A stretch of DNA of 64,000 bases from Karstenula rhodostoma CBS 690.94 (lineage: Eukaryota > Ascomycota > Dothideomycetes > Pleosporales > Didymosphaeriaceae): NCBI GenBank assembly GCA_010093485.1, contig MU001506.1, forward strand, positions 248,001 to 312,000. The letters are read 5' to 3'. Within the stretch, counting starts at the first letter, position 1. Each line of letters opens with the position of its first letter. Shown one piece after another: positions 46,023-57,500 of the stretch. The position numbers and the translations under genes were made by a program. The notes beneath the pieces are model-generated. The model worked only from the letters and a program-made list of their open reading frames with translations, did no database searches and was not told the DNA's origin.

Positions 46023-47293
46023 TGTGGCCTTTGGAGTTGAAGCAACTCGTCGGGTGTCAGTTAATGCTCAAGCAAGAGTAGATACAGGCTGACTCTTTGA
46101 CACAACCTCTAGAATATATATATTCTTTGTTCAGGTAGAAGCATGTCCATTCGCACGCAAGATAGCTAGGCTTGATCCCACGTTAGGCAATATGAGTCCG
46201 ATTGGCTTGAGGTGCTTCGACAATGAGCCCCAAAGTTTTATGCTTCTGATACTCTTTTACTGTCATCTTGACGTGCTGCACTTCAGAGGCGTAATTTTGT
46301 TATCGATTCAAGAAGGCATTCCATCAGCAGGTCTGACAGCCGGACTTGTCCTGGGAGTCGATGGAGTGTAGTGGGCCCCCCTTTCATTGGTGCTATGCAT
46401 CTAAGTAAGGCAAACTACTGTCTCAGCTTTTCTACCCGATGCGTGAGCTTGGGGCACAAGATATTGCCACTATGTGGGGGGATCCCGGAGTCGTGGAAGA
46501 CAATAGGGAGGCGCCCGCGAGGAGGAGGGAGTGTTGGGGTGATCGGTGGGGTGAGTCACGTATTGCCACTATGGAACATCCCAGAGAACGGGCATCAATC
46601 GACCTGGCACAGATTGCAGATACAGGAAGATTTTCTCTCCGTTTCCAGATAGGAAATAGACCGGGTGGAATGGACCGGCGTGGCGCATTCGATGCACCAT
46701 CCGGTGAAGCTATTCGCGTCATCTCCTGCGGGGGTCTAACTCGTTGAGCTGCCGATGAAAAGCAAAAACGAGGCATACTTCCTACGCTCTGTAGCCTCTA
46801 GTATATCAACTATTATTGGACCCCGGCTCGAGGTGGGTTGTATACCTTCATTTAGTCTGTACTAGGTCTGCAATGTCGGGGCATCCACGAGCATCCTTGA
46901 GTCTCCACTAGCCTTGCATGAACCCTAGCATGATGCATTCTTGGCGCTTAAACCCCGGAAATGGCCCCTGCATCCTTGCTAGGGCTGCTGATCCAGACTT
47001 GCTGCGAAAATCGGTCCATATTCGGGCAGACTGAAGCGAGATATACGACATCGGTCGAGGTACGAGGCCCGTCATATCTCACCGATAGCAGATTATGCAA
47101 TTCGAACTTGAAGACACATAGAGTTCGCCATATGGACACTGGATGACGATGATAAATTTTGTTTAAGATACGACTGGACATCGAAAATAGTTCAAATTAT
47201 ACAACGGTCTGTCTACTGTTCAGCTAGGAATGAACGACACTAAAGTCAATGCTCAGAATTCGACCTACTACCTCAAGTGATATTGCCTATAAA
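46023..47293. other. Intergenic, no supported gene
   Basis: Contains the P450 promoter on the left and MFS 3' flank on the right. The 12-mer attgccactatg occurs twice about 100 bp apart (near 46462 and 46562). No gene. Confidence 0.45.
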
Positions 47294-49054
47294 CTACGCA
47301 CCCTTTTCTACTGCCTGTCCAGAGCTGTCTGCTTTGTTGCCTGTGTCAAGCCCATAATCCGTATCGAGGTACGTCCTGAGGGGCACATGCTTCTCGACTC
47401 CCACAGCGACAAGCCCAGAGGCTCCAAACGCTACAGCAGCAAGCCAGACCGATTTCAATGCATCCAGATAGACTTCAAATACTTGAGCTTGCGTATCTAG
47501 CGGAAGGGTCTTAAGGAAGACGCCTGTTGAGAGTTGATATGCTCTCCCTCCTTGCAATGCGGCCCGGACCGCATCATCCAGGATCTTCCACGACATTCGG
47601 TCGAATCTGTTGTTGAATATGATACTAGGTATAGTGATTCCCCAGACAAACCCGAAGCTTCGCAGGAAGGAGTACATTCCGGTAGCCGTGGCCACATCTT
47701 CTTCTGTCAACGGAGCGAGGACAGCGGGTAGGGTTGTCGATAGGATGCATGCTCTCCCTAGGGCGTCTACGATCTGGAAGATTGCCCAGGTGGCTTTGGG
47801 CGTGGTAGCGGTCAACAAAAGATTTAAACCGGGACCAAGAGTCGTCAAAACGAACCCAAGACCGTGTAGCCAGCGATATTGTCCGGTTTTCGAGCATAGT
47901 ATTCCAGCAACTGCCGAGCCAGGAATGAGAATGAACATGAAAGGCATAAAGTAGACGCCCGTGCGCATGAGTGAAGTTCCACGCACTGCCAGAAAATATA
48001 GGGGCCAGAAAAAGCATACAAGTTGTAGCGCCAGTGATGTAGTGAACATCATGTAAAGAGCTGCTGAGGTGGTTCGATGCTTGAAGATCCGTGGAGGTAC
48101 GCACGGGTTGCTGCAGCGAGACTCGTATACATGGAATACCGCCCATCCCACAGCACCGATCACAAGTGGCGTAATGATTCTCCAGGATGACCACGGATAT
48201 AGAGTTCCGCCATAGAACAAAGCAACTAGGATCGCAGTCATAGATCCTATAAACACGATGTTTCCAATCCAGTCTACCCGTGTGATTAACTGCGACCAGG
48301 AGATCTTGTGGTGGCGAATGCGAAGGTTGAAGATGAGGACGGGTAGAACCAGTGCACATATGGGCAAGTTGATGTAGAAACACCATCGCCAATCCCTCTG
48401 TGCGATCGCACCACCAACAACGGGCCCGGCAATTGCCCCGAGAGCGGCGGTGGAGAGTACAATCCCGAGATAGGTACCTCGTTCTTTGAGAGGGACCAAG
48501 TCGCAGACAATCAGCTCTACCATGAGCATAATGCCTCCAGACCCGAGGCCTTGCACAGTACGACCTGCGATCATAGTCGTTGTACTTTTCGCACCACCAG
48601 CAATACCGCTTCCAAGTGCGAAGATCATGACTGTAATAATCATTGGCCACCGCCGACCGAAGATGTCGCAAAGCTGAGCGAACGTAGGCTGAACAACGGT
48701 TTGAGCGAGTAGAAAGCAATTTGCGACCAAAACGTATTGATCTCCAGACGATAGAGCCGTTGATATCTCCGGAAGGGCTATCGCGATGATGGAACCATCG
48801 AGAGACGATGTAAAGGCGATCAAACATAGCGACAGTATGACTAGCCAGAAAGCGAGCCCTTTCTTTGACGGCTTGGGTTCACTGGGTGCCGATACCTCCG
48901 CGGAGACTATGTCGGTTTGTTGCATGGCGTCTTCAGTGCAGAGTCCAAAAAGTGGGTGGGTGGTGATGAACGAAGGGTTGACTTTGGAATCCGCCATGAG
49001 AGCTGTTCGAAGGGGCCGGCAACAGCAGCAACACGTCAACCCAGTCGGGTTCAT
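47294..49054 (-). CDS. MFS drug:H+ antiporter, 14-helix DHA2 type
   Basis: A single exon of 586 aa. Family motifs: motif D1-like LDGSIIAIALPEI in helix 1, motif A CDIFGRRWP between helices 2 and 3, motif B-type AGRTVQGLGSGG, and motif C in GAIAGPVVGGAIAQRDWRWCFYINLPI. About fourteen hydrophobic helices are countable, and the last is followed by a short cytosolic tail. This pattern is shared by toxin and drug exporters such as those found in fungal secondary-metabolite clusters. An in-frame second ATG (MADSKVNPS, about residue 20) could be the true start, since the first 19 residues contain a run of cysteines unusual for the family. It sits between two P450 genes. Confidence 0.9.
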   Translation of the reverse strand: MNPTGLTCCCCCRPLRTALMADSKVNPSFITTHPLFGLCTEDAMQQTDIVSAEVSAPSEPKPSKKGLAFWLVILSLCLIAFTSSLDGSIIAIALPEISTALSSGDQYVLVANCFLLAQTVVQPTFAQLCDIFGRRWPMIITVMIFALGSGIAGGAKSTTTMIAGRTVQGLGSGGIMLMVELIVCDLVPLKERGTYLGIVLSTAALGAIAGPVVGGAIAQRDWRWCFYINLPICALVLPVLIFNLRIRHHKISWSQLITRVDWIGNIVFIGSMTAILVALFYGGTLYPWSSWRIITPLVIGAVGWAVFHVYESRCSNPCVPPRIFKHRTTSAALYMMFTTSLALQLVCFFWPLYFLAVRGTSLMRTGVYFMPFMFILIPGSAVAGILCSKTGQYRWLHGLGFVLTTLGPGLNLLLTATTPKATWAIFQIVDALGRACILSTTLPAVLAPLTEEDVATATGMYSFLRSFGFVWGITIPSIIFNNRFDRMSWKILDDAVRAALQGGRAYQLSTGVFLKTLPLDTQAQVFEVYLDALKSVWLAAVAFGASGLVAVGVEKHVPLRTYLDTDYGLDTGNKADSSGQAVEKGA

Positions 49055-49998
49055 TTATATCACCTGCATGGTGCAATCTATTTCGCGCTTTTGTCGCAAC
49101 CGTGTATCTGGAGACTCAAACGGCGTGAGATTGGTTAAGCGTCTTATTGGTATCGGCACTATGGCCATTGGGCAAGGGCCTTCCGTGAATGCATGCGTTA
49201 GGCCGCGGGCACAGCCGCAGCCGCTTCTCATTTGGCAAGGGTCCACATGATTCAGGTCCTGCACAGCGCCTCATGCACTATACCCCCAGAAGATAGGCAA
49301 TTGCCGGTATGCGCAGCCAAGACTGTGAAGCTGCATAAGCTCACATGAATTTTCTCGTCGGCAAGGCAAGTGCTACGATGCAAGCACTGTCATGTATGTG
49401 CTAGCTAGTGTTGCAGATCTCACGACTGCTAGCAACAAGTGGCGGAAAAACAAGCTCACCGTCTTGGATTAGGCGAGGATGTCTGTGATAACTATTTGGA
49501 CCCCAAATACCTCTCCTCTCCCCAAAATTTGGAACTTCGGGTATTGGTGATTGCCTGCTTCATCATGAGACTGTCCACTAAGAACGCGAGGAAGAACGCG
49601 ATACCATTCTATGCACATAGAGAAGCAGTAGATAGCCGTGAATATTTGAGGTCTTCAATCGCTCGCACCCAATAATATCTATGGTCTGCAGAATCTACAG
49701 TACCGAGTCGCGCACAAGGTGGTGTGCTCACTGCATAACAATAATCAAGTGATGGTTGCTGGGGGTGGGCGGCTAATTTCCCATGCAGTTGCCTGGCCCC
49801 TCGTAATTCTCCACTATCTCGGGCCCAGTTGGATCATAAACAAAGTGGCACAGCATCACGGCGTAGTCGTGCGACCTCATCGCCTCGTTGCCTCGCCGCG
49901 TCGCTGCATGCTTGAACTTCGCAACCTAACGTCCCCTCACCCACACCCACCTGCAGTGTTGCAAGCATCTCCAGAGTCATTCGTCACGCACTCTAGCC
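49055..49998. other. Divergent intergenic region
   Basis: Between the MFS gene (minus) and a P450 (plus), so it is likely to carry the promoters of both. No clear gene; the plus-strand frame from 49719 is the upstream extension of the P450 exon in another frame. Confidence 0.5.
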
Positions 49999-51790
49999 AT
50001 GGCGACCGCGAAAATTCTCTTCACTTTAGGGGTGCCGCTTTTATCTTCGATGGTGTATGTGTTGTATGTTGGCTATCAGAGGCGCTCCAGGATCTATCGC
50101 TTGCGCAGGCATGGAGTTGTATGATCTCAACTTGTGCGTTGCAGAAGTTACGCACTAACACAATACAGGCGATGCCAGCCGGGTGGAGCTGGTGGTTCGG
50201 TCACCTGAAGGTCTTGGATCAGAAGCTGCAGCAGTTGCCCTCTGACGCAAATGTCTACATGGCCATGGAGGATATGGTTGAAGATCATGCCAATACCGAA
50301 GTTTTCCTAATGGATTATTGGCCTGTCTTTCAACCAGTGCTCATGATCTCGGGCCCGGATATTGCGATCCAGGCGTCTACCAAATACGATCTACCAAAGC
50401 CGCGAGATCAGCAGGAGTCTTTCCGTCCCATCATTGGGGGACCCAGTCTGATCACAATGAATGAGCAGCAGTGGAAGATATGGAGGTCTCTCTTCAGCTC
50501 AGGTTTCAGCGCATCGCATATGCTTGACCTAGTCCCTACGATTGTGGACTCCATGGAAGTGTTTTGCGAGCAGTTGCGTAGTCATGTCGACAAGGATGTC
50601 TTCAAGCTGGACGATATGGCAACTCATCTCGCGATGGAGATCATAACGAAGACCACTCTGTATGCATTACGGTGCTCTTCCCATACATGTGGACCAAACT
50701 AATTGCACCCAGTGATACCGATTTGAATAACCAACGTTCTGAGCACGAAATCTCGCACGCGTTGAACACTATCCTTAATTGGCACTCTTTCTGGGACCCT
50801 CGAATTCTGCTGAACCCACTGAGGCCAATTGTGCAATGGTACTATGGCCGCATCTTGAAGCGTTTCATCGGTAAAGAGCTCCAAAAGCGATTTGATGAAA
50901 TGAAACTGGGGAGAGCAGCATTCAGTGGTGGCCCACCAACGAGGGCTAAATCCGTTGTTGCCATGGCACTCGATCAGTACATCTCACAGAATCAGAAAAA
51001 GGATCTGGCGAGTCTCGACAATTTGCAGCTAGATCAAGATTTCGCCCAGATCGCGTCGAATCAGATACGATTGTTCATATTTGCTGGTAACGATACAACT
51101 GCAACCAGCATTGTCTACGCGTACCACATGCTAGCGTTGCATCCCGACGAACTTTCCACTCTCCGAGCTGAACTAGACGCCGTCTTTGGTGTTGGTGGAA
51201 ATGTTGCCGATCAACTCCGAGAGAAACCAGCCCTTATCAATCAATGTCGATACACGCTTGCAGTTATCAAAGAAACTATGCGTCTGTTCCCTCCTGCTTC
51301 GTCGCTTCGGGAGGGCACCACTGCTGTTTCCTTAGTAGACCGGAAAGGCACCGTGATCCCTACCGAAGGCCTCAATGCCACAATCATGCATCGCTTCATC
51401 CATACCAACCCGCGCGTTTGGCCTCGGCCAATGGAATTTCTTCCGCAGAGATGGCTCGTTGAGCCTGGGCACGAGCTTTACGTGTCTACAACATCTGGCG
51501 CATACCGTCCATTTGAGCACGGTCCGAGGAACTGTATCGGGCAGACTCTAGTGCTGAATGAGCTGCGGATTGCTTTGATCATGACCGCAAGGACCTTCCA
51601 TATCACTCCTGCTTATGATGAATGGGACGCTATCAAAGCCGCGAATGAAAGTTCATGGATGAAGCTAGCGAGAACCCTAGGCATTAAGAAGGATGAACCG
51701 AAGCCTCCGCATGGTGAGAGAGCATATCAAACATCAAGGTCCGGTGCACACCCCGCAGAAGGCTATCCTTGCCGTGTCACTCTGGTTTGA
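49999..51790 (+). CDS. Cytochrome P450 monooxygenase
   Basis: Three exons (49999-50118, 50169-50659, 50713-51790) code for 562 aa. Start: ATG 49999 opens a membrane anchor (KILFTLGVPLLSSMVYVLYV) and a basic RRSRIYRLRRHG. Landmarks: WKIWRSLFSSGFSA (C-helix WxxxR-like), I-helix FAGNDTTATS, K-helix KETMRLFPP, PRPMEFLPQRW, heme loop FEHGPRNCIG with Cys478. All essential motifs are present, so this should be an active ER P450. The C-helix and I-helix style is like fungal P450s of the StcS/VerA and related families; substrate cannot be told. It is transcribed away from the MFS exporter, which fits a common small-molecule pathway. Confidence 0.9.
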
Positions 51791-51932
51791 GGCGTCATGA
51801 GCAGTAAAGGGGGCACAAAGAAAACGTCTTGTCATAAATTCAACTACATCATGGTTCTGCTCTACACCCCGCACCTAGAGTTTATGCAGTGTGTTGGTAT
51901 CGTGGATCTGAGTTCAAAAGGGATTGATTTTT

Positions 51933-52441
51933 TCATGATTTGCCTATGCTTGCCAAGGATGGATGGTTCAGTGTTATGATGGTCCCCTTAGGGATCCGGT
52001 ACCCCCGAATATAAGTATCCGACATCACAACCATTCTCCCAAGCCCGTTTCCTTGGTCAAAGTACTGTTCCTGCTTATCCAGAAGCTGTTGAATGATTTC
52101 GGTGTCGCTGATGACAACGTGACGAAAGCCGACGCGTGCGACTGACCCTGAAGAGCGTTAGTCAGAAATCGTATGATCATCTTCGTCTACTCACCAAATT
52201 TTTGCTGGATTCCATCAAGATACTCCGGAGTAAGCTTCGAATCGTCGCATCGGAGCGTGTCGAGAAGTGTTAACGACATGAAGCCTGGACCAGGGATCTC
52301 AGACAGAGGAAAGTTCCATCGGAATAAGAGTGGTGCAAAATAGAAAACCTTTGCCCCAACAGCAATCGTAGCTAGAACAGGTACTGTGCTCAGAGACAGA
52401 GTAGATCCCACACAGTGGAAGAGCGCTCGGGTGATGGCCAT
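51933..52441 (-). pseudogene. P450 relic with large internal deletion
   Basis: The minus strand gives ATG 52441, one intron (52148-52194, GTGAGT to CAG) and a stop at 51933. The total of 153 codons closes in frame. The first part is a normal P450 N-terminus: hydrophobic anchor, IPGPGF proline hinge, SKLTPEYLDGIQQKFG. Then VARVGFRHVVISDTEIIQQLLDK. After QYFDQGNGLGRMVV it jumps straight to SDTYIRGYRIPKGTIITLNH, which in P450s belongs about 300 residues later, just before the PERF region. The I-helix, ExxR and heme cysteine are all missing, so it cannot work as a P450. Junction position suggests a single deletion that happened to keep the frame. Whether it is still transcribed is unknown. Confidence 0.8.
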
Positions 52442-53044
52442 GGTGGTTGTATCGAGTTTTAGAACGACAATGGTGAGGTCTGTGGCAAATATATGAACTT
52501 GAACTGAGCCAAACTAACATGTACTGCGATGAAGATTTTTAGGAGCGAGTGAAGGGTGCGACAAATACAGTCTTGCTCTATTTTTGTACTTGATATTCGA
52601 AAACATGTGCCACTTTTAGCCCGGATGCTGATCACGGGCGCATCTGCGCTTAACAGGTGCGGGTGGGGTCGAACCTGGCACGCATGCACTGCGCCTTGCA
52701 TATGCATACGCCAGGACGGGTGTGGCTCCCAATATCCGCTCGCTCACCGACTCCGGAAGTATCACAGTTGCAGGTACTTCCATGCTCCGAATGCATTCTT
52801 TCCAAAGACGTGGGTTCCGCCCCCAAAATCGGGCACACCCGCGGAGCAGCACTATCTGAGTGCATGGCCAAACGATATAGATCGTCGGTAGATGTGTCCG
52901 GTGATTGTAGCCTTGCAAGGGGGATATCGAAGCTAGTCGGAAGAGTTGCAACGAGGCTGTATATATTTCTATTGTATTCTAGTCTTCGTGCAAGCATCAA
53001 AGCTCACTGCCACCGACTCACCACACGAAGGTCCTACTATCATT
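52442..53044. other. Divergent intergenic region
   Basis: Between the P450 relic (minus) and rhodopsin-domain gene (plus). A segment near 52665-52675 resembles a tRNA B-box on the minus strand but no A-box or cloverleaf could be made. No gene. Confidence 0.45.
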
Positions 53045-54522
53045 ATGGCCGGCTCAGGTATTCCTCGATGGATGTGGGCACTAGCAGATGATTTCCCATT
53101 TGCCCAGGCTCCGGAGGTACAGTCCATCTGACCTGTCCTACTACATGGAGTTTACTGACCATCAAAAGGGCGTCTCAGCGGACTTCGATCACCCAAGTCT
53201 CGTGGGGTATCACTCGCTCACCATCGGATGCAGTATATGCATAGCTTTGGCTGTTTTGTTTGCTGCAGCACGATTGTATGCCAAGGTTCGAATTATCCGC
53301 AAGGCAAGCATCGATGATTGTAAGTATTGCGCACTCCAAGCTTCGCAGCTAACATTGGTAGACTTCTTTTGGGTATCCCTGCCTATGCTCTTGACTGTTT
53401 TGAGTTTATATATCTATCGTAAGCAAAACTGGCTCTTCTATGCACGGCTTTGGTTGATCCGAAACAGTTGACAACCACGGCGCGTATGGCTACCATGCTT
53501 GGGAGATCAAGATCCGGGTGTTAACGAAGCCGATTCTGGCGGTAAGCGATTGGGTCCTTGTACTAAGAAGGCAGAAGGCTGACCCGGGAGTGCACATTCC
53601 TTCATCAAATGTTCCTACCAGCAACAACATGGTTGATCAAAGCCACGCTCCTCTTTCTCATACTAGGAGCCTTCAAAACAATCAAGTGGCTAAGACTCAT
53701 GTGCTGTGGTGGCATCATCACGATGTTCCTCTTCTATGCCGCTACTTTCGCTATTGCGGTCTCGTCTTGTCGGCCAAGAGGGGGGACCGATCGCGTATCA
53801 TTCTTAGCGGGAATGGCCAGCCGCGAGTGTGCGGGCACAGATTCGCCAATACAGAAGATGAGCTTGGGTACTGCAATTTTCGCTGTCATCAGCGACATCT
53901 ATATACTGATCCTTCCATTGCCTGCCGTGAGAAAGCTCAACATCCGAAAGAAAAAGAAGCTTGGCGTTTACATCATCTTCTCCTCTGGAGCATTGTAAGT
54001 ACTTGCAGAGCTTTGAAGCCTCCACTTAGCTGACTATGACAGGGCCTGTTTTTTCAGTATTCTCTCTTTGGGCTTTCGAATCAAGTCATTCGGCACGAAG
54101 GATTTGACGGTGGACAGTATCCCCAATATGGTTACCAAGTAAGGCTACTGCGTTATCTACTGTTTTCCTCTCGGAACTAACACTGTTGCAGTATGGTCGA
54201 ACTCACTGTGGGTCTCATCATAACCTGCATTGCCTCAGTGTCAAAGCTCGCCCGACTTTTCATTGACAACCGCTTTGGGGGCCTTTTTGGCGGAAACACA
54301 TATCCGACAGCCTCTGATGAAGGTCAGATTCAGATGAAGCCTCGCCGAAAACACTTTCCAGGCGGCTTATCTGAGCTTGATTCGATGAAGACTTTCGGGA
54401 CAACCGTTGATACCGAGATCAATCATTCAACATCTTTGGAGCCCCTGTATACCACTCCGACACGTCACAGCTCGGTTGTCAGTGGTTCTATCAGCAACGA
54501 GCTGTATGGGGAGCCATCCTGA
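53045..54522 (+). CDS. Rhodopsin-domain fungal integral membrane protein
   Basis: Seven exons (53045-53116, 53169-53319, 53362-53418, 53468-53541, 53591-53994, 54043-54138, 54192-54522) give 394 aa in one frame. The layout follows the fungal rhodopsin-domain membrane family: short N-terminus, helix at TIGCSICIALAVLFAAARLYAK, the conserved NHGAYGYHAWEI segment, FLPATTWLIKATLLFLILGAF, the FYAATFAIAVSSC segment, IFAVISDIYILILPLPAVRKL and a final helix VELTVGLIITCIASVSKL. The last 70 residues are a cytoplasmic tail. Six introns in 1.5 kb is dense but typical of this family. The role is probably sensing or transport, unproven. It is adjacent to the P450/MFS patch and divergent from the P450 relic. 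Confidence 0.87.
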
Positions 54523-57500
54523 ATAGGATTCAGTAATTCCGAGTCTCGGCTTACGTTGGAAGTACGAAGGCGTCAAGTCCTTGAGTAGATGTTCGGATGC
54601 GCCTCAGTCTTGTCTCATTACTATCAGGGTTCTTCAGGTGTGTGTACCGTATGTCCTTAGTCTCGCTTTTCGAGCAATTTGCAATATGACCATAGCTACT
54701 TCTTTGACACAAATTCTCCCATGCTATCAATCTAGCTTGGTTCCCTGGTGGGCGCGCGTCTTAGCAACAACCCCGCTGATACTCTTAATATCTACATACA
54801 TACATATATATGCGATTACAGTTTCCAGATAGAAGGTTTGACTTGGAGTTCCATTTCCTCTAATCCCGAGCTGTTCGAAATCTTTATGTTTTGGCACCCC
54901 TACCGACTTCCTGTACTGCGTCTCGCGGCGGCCTGCAAAAGCGCGCGAAGAGTCAACAATGTATTCCTTCTGGTCCAGTCCAGTCATGTTTGTTTTCCGT
55001 CGATTCAACCACACGCTCCTTTGACATCTTCCTCTGCGCCAACCCATAACCACTCTCGCCCAACCGCTCTATTTCCCACAAGCACTGCTACTATATCACG
55101 GGAAACCGCTTTTTAACAGTCTGTCCATCCACATCCACCATGGACCTCCCTCCCTTAACAATCTTGAACCTCCCCCCATAGCCCCCACACTGGGACACCG
55201 TCGGTATCTCTTACGGCGCCTCCCCATCCTGCACATCCGCGGTCATTCGGCGCCGTCGCCTTACTCCACATGTACAGGATCATGGCGCAGATCACGTATC
55301 CCATCGGGGTTACCACGCCAGTCGTAATTGCCCACGATGTGCAGTACTTCATCGTGGGAATATATTTCCCGCTAGTAATCACGCTGTTTCATGCGTCGAC
55401 TTTACGGTTTTTGCATGTTGCGATGCGGCAGCGGATGTTCGCCGAGGCAAGCGTGGAGGGGGAGGCATGTAATAACGCGAGGTCATCGTAGCTATGTTAA
55501 GTAAGAAATATAAAGTATCCTACCAATGCGCTAGGGTCCATGATCGCCGGGGTGATCTCCCAGGTACAGAGGACGTTCAGCCGCGTCGATCTCACTTACA
55601 TTGACAATAACTATTTCCACAGATCCTGCTCTGCGTCGGCATGTGGGTAGGTAGTCTGCAGGAAGTACGACCCGTTGTTCGGTATCCCAGGATCAACTCC
55701 TACCAAACCCAAAAAATTGGGAAAATAACTGACACAGTTAGGATACACCTCACGACGATGTCCCTCGACCGTCTTCTTGCCCTACTACCAAGTGAATTGC
55801 CCAAACAACACCTCATGAGACGCCAGGTGGGAAAGTCCATGGGATTCTGAATCCCAACTCAACACCACTCTCGTGCCGTGAGCCAAATCTTCCACCGCCA
55901 ACCTCGTGCACCGAGAAACACGCCGTCCACCAAATCCAGCCCGCCCCTCCCCAAGAGCCCTCCGCGAACAACGATATCTCGCGAAAACCTCGCCTTCTCG
56001 ACAAACATGGCGAAGGTCAGACGTCTTTCCCAACCACGACCACAAGCCCGCGCATCGAAGTATCCAACACCACACCCAGGATCTACATCGACTTCCTCGC
56101 TCCGCGGGACCCCCATCAACGTCCCCTCTCATCCAGCAGCTCAAACACCTCAAGGAGACATCCGGGGCGTACTCAGCGGCGAAAGCGCAGTCAGATCTCG
56201 TTGCGCCGATGCACCGCCAACGATAGACGAACGCTTCGGATGGGAGTGATGCGACAAGGTACACGGGTGATGTCTTGGGGGTGTTTGATAGATGTGTTCG
56301 ATACGGCACACAGTGGGACGTGTGAAGGACGTTGTCGTGGCGACTACGGGGGAGGAGGCGGGTGATGGAGTCGCTGGCTACTGGCGGCTGCGAATCGGAT
56401 TATAATTATAGGGTTTGTTAGGTCTCTGGTACGGTGATGAGATGGGGTTTGCGGAGGGGGGATTTGGGTTGTGGATGTAGATTTGTGTTTTCAGACGGGG
56501 TATGTAGGCTGTCGATGTGTATATTCGGATACGATGATCGTGGTGGTAGTTTAGGGTACGGAAACAGCATGTACTTGTCTTCTACCTTACCTATTGCACG
56601 TCGGTCTATACGCAGAATGCTCCCAGCCAGTTCGGTGCGCGAAGCCGTTCTGCGAACGAGGCGGCATGTGGGATCAACGCGCTCGAAATATGCCGCGTCG
56701 AGGTGTTGCGCTGCAGACGGGTCATGTGCGATGCATGTTGGAGAAGGATCCATCTTTCCCTCTCCAACAGTCCCGTACACCGCTGCGCAATGCCATCAGA
56801 ACAAGCCACACGCGCAAATACAGGGTCGGAGTTGTCGCAAACCGGGTCGCTGTCCTGGAAACCTACGCTCCTCTGCCGTACTTCCGCGTAACATGCTCTT
56901 GCGGTTAGCACGCACGATAGCTAGCAAGGTCTAGACACGCACTCGGCGCCTAACTGCACATTGTTGCGGCAGCGACCGAAAGTCTGGAGAAGAGTCAGTG
57001 TACCAACTGACGCAATCGTGGGCTGCGTGGGGCGTTTGCGTGGAGTTGAAGGACGGCTTGATGATCCTGCTGCGCAGAGTGATGCCGTCCGAACAACGTG
57101 TGCCGTGCCGGTGCGGGTCGCGGTCCTGAAATGCACTAGTTTTTACATCATGATGCAGGATTTTTCGGAATGTTGTTGAAAACATGGCACCGTGCATCTG
57201 CTATTGCGTCAATCGTGAAGGTATGTGCATCGTTGGCATTGTTTGAATCCAAAACGGATTCTTGTGTTCATCCAAGAATGCGTCTGATCTGCGTGCGTTG
57301 GAGCGTACCGCCCCATCGGTCTGGTTCGGCGGCACTGGACAGCAGTGTGTGACATCGGAAGCAACCACTCGAGGCCTCGAGAATGCAGACTTTGAGCAAC
57401 CGCCAGTCGAGGCGCTGTCACGACCGTCAATTTACTGTGCATGTCGCAGACCGATTCGTATTCGCGAGCTTAAAACTGCTGAGCATCCGCCCACAGTTCG

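Noticed and set aside
46440..46575. Repeated 12-mer attgccactatg about 100 bp apart
   Set aside because: Only 12 bp, no further flanking similarity; could be chance or a minor duplication.
52640..52760. tRNA-like B-box on the minus strand (GGTTCGACC)
   Set aside because: No A-box at the right distance and no acceptor or anticodon stem could be paired.
55240..55490. Hydrophobic plus-strand ORF (MYRIMAQITYPIGV...)
   Set aside because: Membrane-like but cannot be extended either way and the opposite strand is equally hydrophobic.
55785..56309. 174-codon minus-strand ORF and overlapping plus ORFs
   Set aside because: No domain, competing frames of equal quality, no consistent splice sites.
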